From contig NZ_JAGLCD010000002.1 of assembly GCF_023146395.1 (NCBI RefSeq), positions 102,639 through 166,638 on the forward strand: a DNA stretch of 64,000 bases, given 5' to 3'. Origin of the DNA: Aeromicrobium sp. (GTDB lineage Bacteria; Actinomycetota; Actinomycetes; Propionibacteriales; Nocardioidaceae). The notes below the pieces were generated by a model that worked only from the letters and a program-made list of their open reading frames with translations, searched no databases and had not been told where the DNA came from. Positions 16,337 to 24,116 of the stretch are shown here, piece after piece; within the stretch, counting starts at the first letter, position 1, and each line of letters opens with the position of its first letter. Position numbers and translations under genes: made by a program.

Positions 16337-17155
16337 TTACGCCGCTGTGGCGGTCCGGGCCTGGTCGGCGCGGGCCACGGTGGTGTCGATGACGCGCGTG
16401 ACGAGCTGCGGGTCGTCGATCATCGGGACGTGTCCGCAGCCGGGCAGGTCGACGTGCTCGGCCTGGGGAAGTCGCGACCGGGCGGTGCGTGACTGCGAGT
16501 AGGGCAGGATCAGGTCCTTCGTGCCCCACGCGACGGTCGTGGTGACCGGCACCTGGTGGGCGAAGAAGTACCCGAGTGCCTGGATCGCGGTGCGCTCGAA
16601 GGCCGTGCAGTACTTGAGGCCGCGCGCGTCCCGCAGCGCCGCGTCCTGGGGGATGCGCTCCGGGTGGGCGTAGAGCAGCTGCCCGGACAGGCGCAGGCCG
16701 AGCTGCGTGCGGGTGAGCCGCTTGACCAGGAACTCGGGCGAGATCACCGCGAAGATGCGCAGCACGAACAGCGCGGCGAGGGCCTGGAACTTGCTGAGCG
16801 GACCGAAGAAGCCCGCCGGGCTCAGGGCCGTGACCGAGGAGACGAGGCCGCGCGCGCCGAGCTCGAGCGCGATCGCGCCGCCGAGGGAGTTGCCGACGAC
16901 GTGCGGCTTGGTGACGCCCCAGCGCTCGAACTGCGTCGCGAGATGGTCGACCGCGTTCGGCATCGTGTAGGGCACGCCACCGGCGAAGGCCGGGGACTCG
17001 CCGAATCCCGACAGGTCCGGCGCGATGACGTCGTACCGCGTCGCGAGCTCGTCGATGATGGGGTCCCACGCGCCCTTGTTGTGGCCGATGCCGTGCAGGA
17101 GGACCAGCGCGGGTCCGGAGCCCTTGCGGACGTAGGTGAGGTCGGGGAGCAGCAT
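16337..17155 (-). CDS. Alpha/beta-fold hydrolase
   Basis: This is a 272-residue hydrolase. LVLLHGIGHNKGAWD gives the oxyanion region near residue 20, and the nucleophile elbow is GNSLGG (Ser near 93). The acid is likely in WGTKDLILP (Asp near 222), and the His is in PGCGHVPMIDDP (near 247). The cap region between 125 and 190 is helical. The family covers esterases, lipases, C-C hydrolases and epoxide hydrolases. The substrate is not assignable from sequence. It is transcribed away from the acyl-CoA racemase operon, sharing the intergenic promoter region at 17156-17294. Confidence 0.88.
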   Translation of the reverse strand: MLLPDLTYVRKGSGPALVLLHGIGHNKGAWDPIIDELATRYDVIAPDLSGFGESPAFAGGVPYTMPNAVDHLATQFERWGVTKPHVVGNSLGGAIALELGARGLVSSVTALSPAGFFGPLSKFQALAALFVLRIFAVISPEFLVKRLTRTQLGLRLSGQLLYAHPERIPQDAALRDARGLKYCTAFERTAIQALGYFFAHQVPVTTTVAWGTKDLILPYSQSRTARSRLPQAEHVDLPGCGHVPMIDDPQLVTRVIDTTVARADQARTATAA

Positions 17156-17257
17156 CGGGGACTCTTCTCTCTGTTCCGGGCCGTGCGGTGTTCCGGGCCG
17201 TACGGGGATGCGCCATTGATGATGGCACGTTCCGGCCGGCAGCGTACCGCGAGTATG

Positions 17258-17288
17258 TTGACAACCGTGACACCACTACTGTCACAAT
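17258..17288 (+). promoter_or_regulatory. MerR-type promoter/operator of the CoA-transferase operon
   Basis: TTGACA (17258-17263) and CACAAT (17283-17288) are separated by 19 bases, the long spacing typical of MerR-controlled promoters. The palindrome GTGACA-N7-TGTCAC (17267-17285) fills the spacer. The GTG start follows at 17295, 7 bases after the -10, so the mRNA is probably leaderless. Closely similar sites occur at 22632, 22739 and 30607. Confidence 0.7.
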
Positions 17289-17294
17289 GATGCT

Positions 17295-18461
17295 GTGAGC
17301 GTAGACAATCCTGTCCGAGGCCCCCTGGCCGGTGTCCGTGTCGTCGAGCTGGCCGGCATCGGTCCTGGCCCCTTCGCCGCGATGATGCTCGCCGATCTCG
17401 GCGCCGACGTGATCCGGGTCGACCGGCCCGGCGGCGGCGGTCTGACCCTCGGGCCCGCCGAGCGCGACATCCTGGGTCGCGGTCGGCCCAGCGTGGCCAT
17501 CGACCTGAAGGCTGACGGCGGCATCGACCTCGTGCTCGACCTTGTCGAGAAGGCCGACATCCTGCTCGAGGGCTACCGCCCCGGTGTCACCGAGCGCCTG
17601 GGCCTCGGCCCCGCCGAGTGCCACGCGCGCAATCCCCGCCTCGTGTACGGGCGCATGACCGGATGGGGTCAGGACGGCCCGCTCGCGCAGAGCGCAGGCC
17701 ACGACATCAACTACATCTCCGTAGCGGGCGGCCTCGATCCGCTGGGGCGCCGCGGTGGCGCGCCGGCATTCCCGCAGAACCTGCTCGGCGACTTCGGTGG
17801 CGGCTCGCTGTACCTCGTCGCGGGCGTGCTCGCGGCACTCACGCACGCCCGCGCCACGGGTGAGGGCCAGGTCGTCGACGCCGCCATCACCGACGGCGTC
17901 GCGCACCTGATGTCGATGGCTGTGACGATGCAGCAGAACCAGGTGTGGGACGGCCAGCGGGGCACGAGCCTGCTCGGCGGCGGCTCCCCGTTCTACGACG
18001 TCTACGAGACCTCGGACGGTCGGTGGATGTCGGTCGGTGGCCTCGAGCCACAGTTCTGGGCGGCGACCGAGAAGCTGCTCGCCGAGGCCGGGTTCGCCGA
18101 CCTCCCCGACCGCAACGACCCCCGGAACTGGCGTGACCTCCGGGCCCGCCTGACCGAGGCCTTCGCCTCGCGGACGCAGGCCGAGTGGGCCGAGGTCTTC
18201 GAGGGCACTGACGCGTGCATCGCCCCGGTCGTGCCGCTGACGGAGGCCTACGAGCACCCGCACAACGTCGCCCGTGGCACGTACGTCGAGCGCGACGGGC
18301 TCGTGCAGCCCGCTCCAGCACCGCGCTTCTCGGCCACCCCGGCGACTCTCGGAACCCCGCCCTCGCGCACCGGTGCCGACACCCGAACGGCGCTGGCCGC
18401 GTGGGGGATCGACGACATCGACTCCCTCGTCGAGCGCGGCGTCGCCGTCCAGAACGACTGA
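17295..18461 (+). CDS. CaiB/BaiF family CoA-transferase, alpha-methylacyl-CoA racemase type
   Basis: This is a 388-residue family III CoA-transferase homologue. The N-terminus (GPLAGVRVVELAGIGPGPFAAMMLADLGADVIRVD) and the block GHDINYISVAGGLDPLG match alpha-methylacyl-CoA racemases, which epimerise 2-methylacyl-CoA before beta-oxidation of branched or sterol side chains. The His and Asp of the racemase pair are present (GHDINY, then GDFGGGS). The start is the GTG at 17295, probably leaderless. An acyl-CoA dehydrogenase follows 39 bases downstream, consistent with one catabolic operon. A true CoA-transferase role remains possible. Confidence 0.88.
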   Translation: MSVDNPVRGPLAGVRVVELAGIGPGPFAAMMLADLGADVIRVDRPGGGGLTLGPAERDILGRGRPSVAIDLKADGGIDLVLDLVEKADILLEGYRPGVTERLGLGPAECHARNPRLVYGRMTGWGQDGPLAQSAGHDINYISVAGGLDPLGRRGGAPAFPQNLLGDFGGGSLYLVAGVLAALTHARATGEGQVVDAAITDGVAHLMSMAVTMQQNQVWDGQRGTSLLGGGSPFYDVYETSDGRWMSVGGLEPQFWAATEKLLAEAGFADLPDRNDPRNWRDLRARLTEAFASRTQAEWAEVFEGTDACIAPVVPLTEAYEHPHNVARGTYVERDGLVQPAPAPRFSATPATLGTPPSRTGADTRTALAAWGIDDIDSLVERGVAVQND

Positions 18462-18500
18462 CCACCACCCGCAGCCTGATCCAACCCGAGGAGCACCCCC

Positions 18501-19643
18501 ATGAAGCGCACCATCTTCGACGCCGACCACGACGCGTTCCGCGACACCGTCCGCGCCTTCTGCGAGAAGGAGATCGCCCCCCACCACGACGAGTGGGAGA
18601 AGGCCAGCATCGTCCCCCGCGACCTCTGGCTGAAGGCCGGCGAGATGGGCCTGCTCGGCTTCATGATGCCGGAGTCGCACGGTGGCGGCGGTGTCGACGA
18701 CTTCCGCTACAACGCGATCCTGACCGAGGAGATCACCCGCATCGGCGCCTCCGGCGTGGGCTTCGTGATCCAGACCGATCTCGTCTCGGGCTACCTCCTG
18801 TCGCACGCGACCGAGGAGCAGAAGGATCGGTGGTTCCCCGGCTTCTGCTCGGGCGAGATCATCACGGCGATCGCCATGACCGAGCCCGGCACCGGGTCGG
18901 ACCTGCAAGGCATCAAGACCACGGCAGTGCGCGACGGCGACGAGTACGTCATCAACGGCTCCAAGACGTTCATCACGAACGGCATCAACGCCGACCTCGT
19001 GCTCGTGGTCTGCCAGACCGACCCGTCCGCCGGCGCGATGGGCTTCTCGCTGATCGCCGTCGAGCGCGGCGCGGAAGGATTCGAGCGGGGTCGCAACCTC
19101 GACAAGATCGGCCTCAAGGCCCAGGACACCGCCGAGCTGTTCTTCGACGACGTGCGCGTGCCGGTGACCAACCTGATCGGCGAGGAGGGCAAGGGCTTCA
19201 TCTACCTGATGGAGAAGCTGCCGCAGGAGCGCCTGTCGATCTCCGTCGTCGCCGCCGCGGCCACGCGCCGCATCGTCGACATGACGCTCGAGTACGTCAA
19301 GGAGCGCAAGGCCTTCGGCCGGCCGATCGGCAACTTCCAGAACACGCGCTTCACGCTCGCCGAGCTGCACACCGAGGCCTCGATCGCCCAGGTGTTCGTG
19401 GACGAGTCGATCGTGCGCCACAACGCCAAGGAGCTCACGGTCGAGGACGCCGCGATGGGCAAGTGGTGGACGACCGAGCTGCAGAAGCGCGCGGCCGACG
19501 AGTGCCTCCAGCTGCACGGCGGTTACGGGTACATGACCGAGTACCCGATCTCGAAGGCCTACCTCGACACCCGCATCCAGACGATCTACGGCGGCACGAC
19601 CGAGATCATGAAGGAGATCGTGGGCCGCGGCCTCGGCATCTGA
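18501..19643 (+). CDS. Acyl-CoA dehydrogenase
   Basis: This 380-residue flavoenzyme introduces the trans-2 double bond into acyl-CoA, passing electrons to ETF. Signatures are MTEPGTGSDLQG (FAD and substrate binding, near residue 130), KTFITNG, and the C-terminal QLHGGYGYMTEYP and IYGGTTEIMKEIVGRGLG. The Glu in TTEIMKE is the usual catalytic base position. It is full length for the short/medium/branched-chain group. GAGGAG stands before the ATG. It is the second gene after the racemase, so branched or long-chain acyl-CoA is a reasonable substrate guess. Confidence 0.95.
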   Translation: MKRTIFDADHDAFRDTVRAFCEKEIAPHHDEWEKASIVPRDLWLKAGEMGLLGFMMPESHGGGGVDDFRYNAILTEEITRIGASGVGFVIQTDLVSGYLLSHATEEQKDRWFPGFCSGEIITAIAMTEPGTGSDLQGIKTTAVRDGDEYVINGSKTFITNGINADLVLVVCQTDPSAGAMGFSLIAVERGAEGFERGRNLDKIGLKAQDTAELFFDDVRVPVTNLIGEEGKGFIYLMEKLPQERLSISVVAAAATRRIVDMTLEYVKERKAFGRPIGNFQNTRFTLAELHTEASIAQVFVDESIVRHNAKELTVEDAAMGKWWTTELQKRAADECLQLHGGYGYMTEYPISKAYLDTRIQTIYGGTTEIMKEIVGRGLGI

Positions 19644-19688
19644 GTCCGATCCCCGAGGCGGGCCCCTGAGTCCGCTAGCGTCGCGAGC

Positions 19689-20756
19689 GTGAGCGATCGC
19701 CCCGGACTCGACGACGCGGACCTCGAGGCTCTTCTCGGCCCCGGCGCCCACGGCTACTTCGCCGGGGGCGCCGGGGACGAGCTCACGCTGCGCGACAACC
19801 TCGATGCCTGGCGGCGCATCGCCCTGACCCCGCGGGTGCTGGTCGACGTGTCCGAGCGCGATCTCGGCACGACGCTGCTCGGCCGCCGCCGGCCGCACCC
19901 GATCGTGGTGGCCCCGATGGCGTACCAGAAGCATGCCCACGCCTCGGGTGAGCTGGGCACCGCCGCAGCGGCCGCGGCGACCGAGTCGCTGTACGTGCTC
20001 TCGTCACAGACCACCACGAGCCCCTCGGCGGTGGCCGAGGCGCTCGGGCCCTCCGACCGGTGGTTCCAGCTCTACGTCTTCACCGACCGCTCGGTCTCGC
20101 ACGACCTCGTGGCCGAGGCGCGCGAGAGCGGGTACGAGGCCCTCGTCATCACGGTCGACTTCCCGGTCGCGGGCTGGCGCGAGCGGGACAAGCGCACGGG
20201 GTTCCGGGTCGAGCACCCCATCGCGCTCAACCCGTCGGGACCGCCGCTCACGATCGAGCAGCTGTTCGCGATGCACGATGCGAGCCTGACCTGGGACGAC
20301 CTCGCCGAGTTCGCCGAGGCGGCCGGGATGCCCGTCGTGCTCAAGGGCGTCCTGCGGGCCGACGACGCCGAACGGGCCGTCGAGGCCGGTGCGGCGGGGA
20401 TCATCGTGTCCAACCACGGCGGCCGCCAGCTCGACACGACGCTGGCCGGCATCGACGCGCTGCCCCCGATCGTCGACGCCGTCGCCGGCCGGGCCGACCT
20501 GCTCGTCGACGGCGGCGTCACCCGCGGGTGGGACGTCGCCAAGGCGTTGGCGCTCGGGGCCGACGCCGTGCTGGTGGGACGCCACGTCCTGTGGGGCCTG
20601 GCTCGCGGTGGTGCCGCGGGCGCCGAGGAGGTGCTGCAGCAGCTGCTCGCCGAGCTCGACTCGACGCTGGCCCTCCTCGGCTGCCCGCGCGCCGCAGACC
20701 TGGACGCGTCATACGTCGGTCCGCGCCGCGCGGGCGAGGCATCGTCCTGGCCCTAG
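19689..20756 (+). CDS. FMN-dependent alpha-hydroxy-acid oxidase/dehydrogenase
   Basis: This 355-residue TIM-barrel flavoprotein oxidises L-2-hydroxy acids to 2-oxo acids. Family features are VAPMAYQKHAH near the N-terminus, the flavin lysine in VVLKGVL, and the active-site His-Arg in SNHGGRQLD. The phosphate site is VDGGVTRGWDVAKALALGADAVLVGR. It is cytoplasmic, with a GTG start 45 bases after the dehydrogenase gene on the same strand, possibly part of that operon. Lactate, glycolate or mandelate are common substrates and the choice cannot be made here. Its stop overlaps the convergent terC stop by four bases (CTAG). Confidence 0.88.
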   Translation: MSDRPGLDDADLEALLGPGAHGYFAGGAGDELTLRDNLDAWRRIALTPRVLVDVSERDLGTTLLGRRRPHPIVVAPMAYQKHAHASGELGTAAAAAATESLYVLSSQTTTSPSAVAEALGPSDRWFQLYVFTDRSVSHDLVAEARESGYEALVITVDFPVAGWRERDKRTGFRVEHPIALNPSGPPLTIEQLFAMHDASLTWDDLAEFAEAAGMPVVLKGVLRADDAERAVEAGAAGIIVSNHGGRQLDTTLAGIDALPPIVDAVAGRADLLVDGGVTRGWDVAKALALGADAVLVGRHVLWGLARGGAAGAEEVLQQLLAELDSTLALLGCPRAADLDASYVGPRRAGEASSWP

Positions 20757-21715
20757 GCGTCGGTGCGCGCCTCGTCGTCCTCCACCTCGTCGTCGGTCGC
20801 CGTGCCGTCCTCCTTGAGTCCCGGCAGCGATGCGAGGACGCCGGCGCCGAGGATCAGCAGGACGCCGCCCAGGGACCACTCCGGTCCGACCTTGCCGAAG
20901 ATCTCGCCGTAGACCATCTTCGCCGCGATGAAGACCAGCAGGGCCGCGAGCGCGGCCTTGAGGTGGCGCAGGCGCGCGACGAGCTCAGCCACGAGGAAGA
21001 ACAGCGGGCGCAGGCCGAGCAGGGCGAACGCGTTGGCGGCGAACACGACGAACGTGTCGGTCGTGATGCCCAGGATCGCCGGGACCGAGTCGACGGCGAA
21101 GATGATGTCGACGATCGCGATCGCCACGAGTGCCGCACCGCCCGTGGTCAGCATGCGCTTGCCGTCGATCTTGGTCGTGAGCTTGTCGCCGTGGTCGCCC
21201 TCGGCGATCGTCATCCGCTTGCGCACGCCCGCGATGAGCTTCTCGTCGCCGTCGTGGTCGTGGCGGTGACGCCACAGGCGCAGGCCGGTCCAGCCCAGCA
21301 GGGCGGCGAACGGGTACGTGAGCCACGAGGCGGCGTCGAGCGCTGCAGCCCCGACCAGGATGAAGATCAGCCGCAGGACGAGAGCCAGGACGATGCCGTA
21401 GGTCAGGAGCCGCACGCGCCGGGGCGTGGGCACCGCGAAGGCGCCCAGGACCACGAGAAAGACGAAGACGTTGTCGAGCGACAGCGACTTCTCCACGAGG
21501 TAGCCGGCAAGGTAGGTCGTCGACTGCTCGGTCGTGCCCCAGAGATACAGGACACCACCGAACGCGATGGCGATGGCGATCCAGACGACGCTCCAGACCG
21601 CGGCGACGCGTGGTGTCATCTCCCCTCGACCCCGCACGAGGATCAGGTCGATGACGAGCAGGACGACGAGGGCAGCGACGAGCAGCGCCCAGTCGGTGGG
21701 TGAGCCCAGGGGCAT
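20753..21715 (-). CDS. TerC-family integral membrane protein, probable manganese exporter
   Basis: This is a 320-residue polytopic membrane protein with eight or nine helices. TerC/Alx signatures with conserved acidic residues inside helices are present: EKSLSLDNVFVF and IVDIIFAVDSVPAIL. A charged cytoplasmic loop (RKRMTIAEGDHGDKLTTKIDGK) splits the two halves, and the C-terminus is acidic. Members export Mn2+ or supply it to exported enzymes. I start at the ATG at 21715, just after GGAAGGA. A structured leader resembling the Mn2+-sensing yybP-ykoY riboswitch precedes it, which supports the manganese role. Confidence 0.9.
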   Translation of the reverse strand: MPLGSPTDWALLVAALVVLLVIDLILVRGRGEMTPRVAAVWSVVWIAIAIAFGGVLYLWGTTEQSTTYLAGYLVEKSLSLDNVFVFLVVLGAFAVPTPRRVRLLTYGIVLALVLRLIFILVGAAALDAASWLTYPFAALLGWTGLRLWRHRHDHDGDEKLIAGVRKRMTIAEGDHGDKLTTKIDGKRMLTTGGAALVAIAIVDIIFAVDSVPAILGITTDTFVVFAANAFALLGLRPLFFLVAELVARLRHLKAALAALLVFIAAKMVYGEIFGKVGPEWSLGGVLLILGAGVLASLPGLKEDGTATDDEVEDDEARTDA

Positions 21716-21732
21716 GAAGAAGGGTCCTTCCT

Positions 21733-21848
21733 TCGCGGTGGTGGGTCGCGAAGGTTTTTCCGACCCGGTGACCGGGCCCATCCGGTGCGGGTCCTCAAGC
21801 GCGGACCGTGCTGACGCAGCCGGATCGTCGGGATACTTCCCTTCAGCA
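21733..21848 (-). promoter_or_regulatory. Probable yybP-ykoY (Mn2+) riboswitch in the terC leader
   Basis: Read on the minus strand, the leader has GAAGGGAAGTATCCC (complement of 21830-21844) and the conserved-looking GTCAGCACGG. A GC-rich stem around GGCCCGGTCACCGGG comes next, then ACCTTCG. A hairpin CCTTCGCG / CGCGAAGG lies right before the ribosome site and could occlude it. The layout resembles actinobacterial yybP-ykoY elements before TerC genes. The assignment is from memory of the motif and not from a covariance search. Confidence 0.55.
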
Positions 21849-21881
21849 TCGATCCTACCGGGCGCAGCGCGGGACCGCTCG

Positions 21882-22622
21882 TCAGTCGTGCTGGCCGGTC
21901 TGGCGGATCACGGTGCGCCGCTTGAGCTCGTCGACGGCGTCCTCGTAGGCGGACACCAGGGCCTGCACCGTGAGGGGCTTGAAGCGTTCGACCATCGCGG
22001 TGATCGCCTCGGGAGGCTGGCCGGACGCCTTCAGGTGGGGCCAGACCTCCTGGCGGAAGAGCTCGGTCAGCTGGTCGGCGAGCTGGGTGCCGTGCTCGAG
22101 CACGATGCGGCGCGAGGCGCGGGCGGCCTCGACGGGCAGCCCGGCGTCGAGGAAGCCGATGCCGACCGCGAGATGCGCCGGGGCCACGCGGAAGACGTCC
22201 TCGGTGGGAGTCGGCTCCACGACCCCGATCGCCACGAGCACGTCGAGGTCGTCGTCGCTCAGCGGGCGTCCGGACCGCGTCTGGAGCGCCTCGCGGTCCA
22301 TCTGCTCGGGCAGGTCGGGGCTCCACGGCGCCAGCAGGGTGCGGTGCAGCGCGACCTGCTCAGGCGTCGCGTCGGCCGGGATCCGCTCCAGGTAGCCCTC
22401 GATCGCCGACAGCGTCAGACCGTGTGCCTGGAGCTCGCGCACGAGCTCGAGCCGGGCGAGGTGGTCCGGACCGTAGAAGCCGTTGCGGCCCTCGCGCCGC
22501 GGCGGGGGGATCAGGCCGCGGCCGGCGTAGAAGCGGACGGTGCGGACGGTCATGCCGACGCGGGCCGCCAGCTGCTCGACGCTCAGCGACGCGGAGGCGG
22601 TCGATCCCTCGGTGGCACTCAC
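21882..22622 (-). CDS. MerR-family transcriptional regulator, proposed controller of acyl-CoA catabolism genes
   Basis: This 246-residue protein has an N-terminal MerR winged helix (about 14-85: SVEQLAARVGMTVRTVRFYAGRG, IPPPRREGRNGFYGPDHLARLEL). A helical segment and a C-terminal effector domain of unknown ligand (about 120-240) follow. The start is the GTG at 22622. A palindrome at 22636-22653 overlaps its own promoter, with CACTAT positioned so that the mRNA would be nearly leaderless. Similar palindromes stand before the racemase, thiolase, SDR and nitroreductase genes. It is divergent from the thiolase-fadB operon, the usual position for a local regulator. Confidence 0.85.
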   Translation of the reverse strand: MSATEGSTASASLSVEQLAARVGMTVRTVRFYAGRGLIPPPRREGRNGFYGPDHLARLELVRELQAHGLTLSAIEGYLERIPADATPEQVALHRTLLAPWSPDLPEQMDREALQTRSGRPLSDDDLDVLVAIGVVEPTPTEDVFRVAPAHLAVGIGFLDAGLPVEAARASRRIVLEHGTQLADQLTELFRQEVWPHLKASGQPPEAITAMVERFKPLTVQALVSAYEDAVDELKRRTVIRQTGQHD

Positions 22623-22631
22623 ACGCCGAGG

Positions 22632-22653
22632 ATAGTGGCAGTTCCGGTGTCAC
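22632..22653 (-). promoter_or_regulatory. MerR-type operator at the merR gene's own promoter
   Basis: On the minus strand: GTGACAC followed by GGAACTGCCAC and a -10-like CACTAT (22637-22632). The GTG start is 10 bases beyond the -10, so autoregulation and a leaderless mRNA are likely. It matches the site at 17267-17288 in both half-sites. Confidence 0.62.
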
Positions 22654-22738
22654 GGTCCGGTCCTCGTCCGCCAGGGCGTACAGTCTGCGCTGACTGTTCA
22701 TCGTGCGGCCCTACCGCCGTGCGCATGACCGGAGTATC

Positions 22739-22760
22739 CTGACAGTTGTAGTGTCACAAT
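22739..22760 (+). promoter_or_regulatory. MerR-type operator/promoter of the thiolase-fadB operon
   Basis: TGACAGTTGTAGTGTCAC (22740-22757) runs into CACAAT (22755-22760), the same half-site and -10 arrangement as at 17283-17288. No good -35 is seen 19 bases upstream (CGGAGT), which fits an activator-dependent promoter. The thiolase ATG is 106 bases further on. Confidence 0.65.
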
Positions 22761-22866
22761 GGCTCGGCCCGGTGGAGACACCGAGTCGCCTCCGTGCTGG
22801 CCCCCGGTCGGCACAGTGCTGACACCACGTCGGCCGACCTGCCCACCCGTCTGCGAGGACCCCCCC

Positions 22867-24081
22867 ATGACCGAAGCTTTCGTCTACGACGCCATCCGCA
22901 CGCCCCGTGGGCGCGGCAAGAAGACCGGTTCGCTCCACGAGGTCAAGCCGATCGACCTGGTGACGGGTCTGATCGACGAGATCCAGAAGCGCAACCCGTC
23001 GCTCGACCCGAGCACGATCGACGACCTCGTCCTGGGCGTCGTCTCGCCCGTCGGTGACCAGGGCGGCGACATCGCCAAGACCGCGGCCATCGCCGCCGGT
23101 CTGCCCGACACCGTCGCCGGCGTGCAGCTCAACCGCTTCTGCGCCTCGGGTCTCGAGGCCGTCAACCAGGCCTCCGGTCGCGTCCGCTCCGGCTGGGAGG
23201 ACTTCATCCTCGCCGGCGGCGTCGAGTCGATGAGCCGCGTGCCGATGGGCAGCGACGGCGGCGCCTGGGCCATGGACCCGCGCACCAACCTCGACACCTC
23301 CTTCGTCCCGCAGGGCATCGGTGCCGACCTGATCGCCACGATCGAGGGCTACAGCCGCGAGGACGTCGACACGTTCGCCGCCGAGTCGCAGGCGCGCGCC
23401 GCCAAGGCGATCGCCAACGGCTACTTCAGCAAGTCGGTCATCCCGGTCGTCGACAAGAACGGCCTCACGATCCTCGATCACGACGAGTTCGTGCGCGAGG
23501 GCACCACGGTCGAGTCGCTCGGCAGCCTCAAGCCCTCGTTCGCCGACATCGGTGAGCTCGGTGGCTTCGACGCCGTTGCGCTGGAGAAGTACACGCAGCT
23601 CGAGAAGATCAACCACGTCCACCACGCCGGCAACAGCTCCGGCATCGTCGACGGCGCGGCCCTCGTGCTGATCGGCAACGAGGAGGCCGGCAAGAAGGCG
23701 GGCCTCACGCCCACCGCGCGCATCCTCTCCACCGCGGTCTCCGGCGCCGACCCGACGATCATGCTGACGGGCCCCGGCCCGGCCAGCAAGAAGGCCCTCG
23801 CCAAGGCCGGCCTGTCGATCGACGACATCGACCTGATCGAGATCAACGAGGCCTTCGCGGCCGTCGCGATGCGTCTCATGAAGGACCTCGGCGACTTCCC
23901 GCACGAGCGCACCAACGTCAACGGTGGCGCGATCGCGATGGGCCACCCGCTCGGTGCGACCGGCGCCATGATCCTGGGCACCCTGATCGACGAGCTCCAC
24001 CGCCGTGAGAAGCGCTACGGCCTCGCCACGCTCTGCGTCGGCGGCGGCATGGGCATCGCCACGGTCGTCGAAGCCCTCTGA
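22867..24081 (+). CDS. fadA: Acetyl-CoA C-acyltransferase (3-ketoacyl-CoA thiolase)
   Basis: This 404-residue thiolase performs the last beta-oxidation step, cleaving 3-ketoacyl-CoA with CoA. The nucleophilic Cys is in [12 protein letters not shown] (near residue 90), the active-site His in GHPLGATGA, and the second Cys in [28 protein letters not shown] lies between. The ATG at 22867 follows GAGGACC. An in-frame extension upstream (to 22759) would overlap the promoter and is not used. The FadB-type gene follows 35 bases later, giving the classic beta-oxidation pair. Confidence 0.94.
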   Translation: MTEAFVYDAIRTPRGRGKKTGSLHEVKPIDLVTGLIDEIQKRNPSLDPSTIDDLVLGVVSPVGDQGGDIAKTAAIAAGLPDTVAGVQLNRFCASGLEAVNQASGRVRSGWEDFILAGGVESMSRVPMGSDGGAWAMDPRTNLDTSFVPQGIGADLIATIEGYSREDVDTFAAESQARAAKAIANGYFSKSVIPVVDKNGLTILDHDEFVREGTTVESLGSLKPSFADIGELGGFDAVALEKYTQLEKINHVHHAGNSSGIVDGAALVLIGNEEAGKKAGLTPTARILSTAVSGADPTIMLTGPGPASKKALAKAGLSIDDIDLIEINEAFAAVAMRLMKDLGDFPHERTNVNGGAIAMGHPLGATGAMILGTLIDELHRREKRYGLATLCVGGGMGIATVVEAL

Positions 24082-24116
24082 CCCGCACGAGACCTGAGAG
24101 AAGAGAGACACATTTC

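Noticed and set aside
16203..19940. A minus-strand open frame of over 1200 codons
   Set aside because: It runs antisense through the hydrolase promoter, the CoA-transferase and the acyl-CoA dehydrogenase. It is Arg/Gly/His-rich low-complexity translation typical of GC-rich shadows, while the plus-strand proteins have full family motifs.
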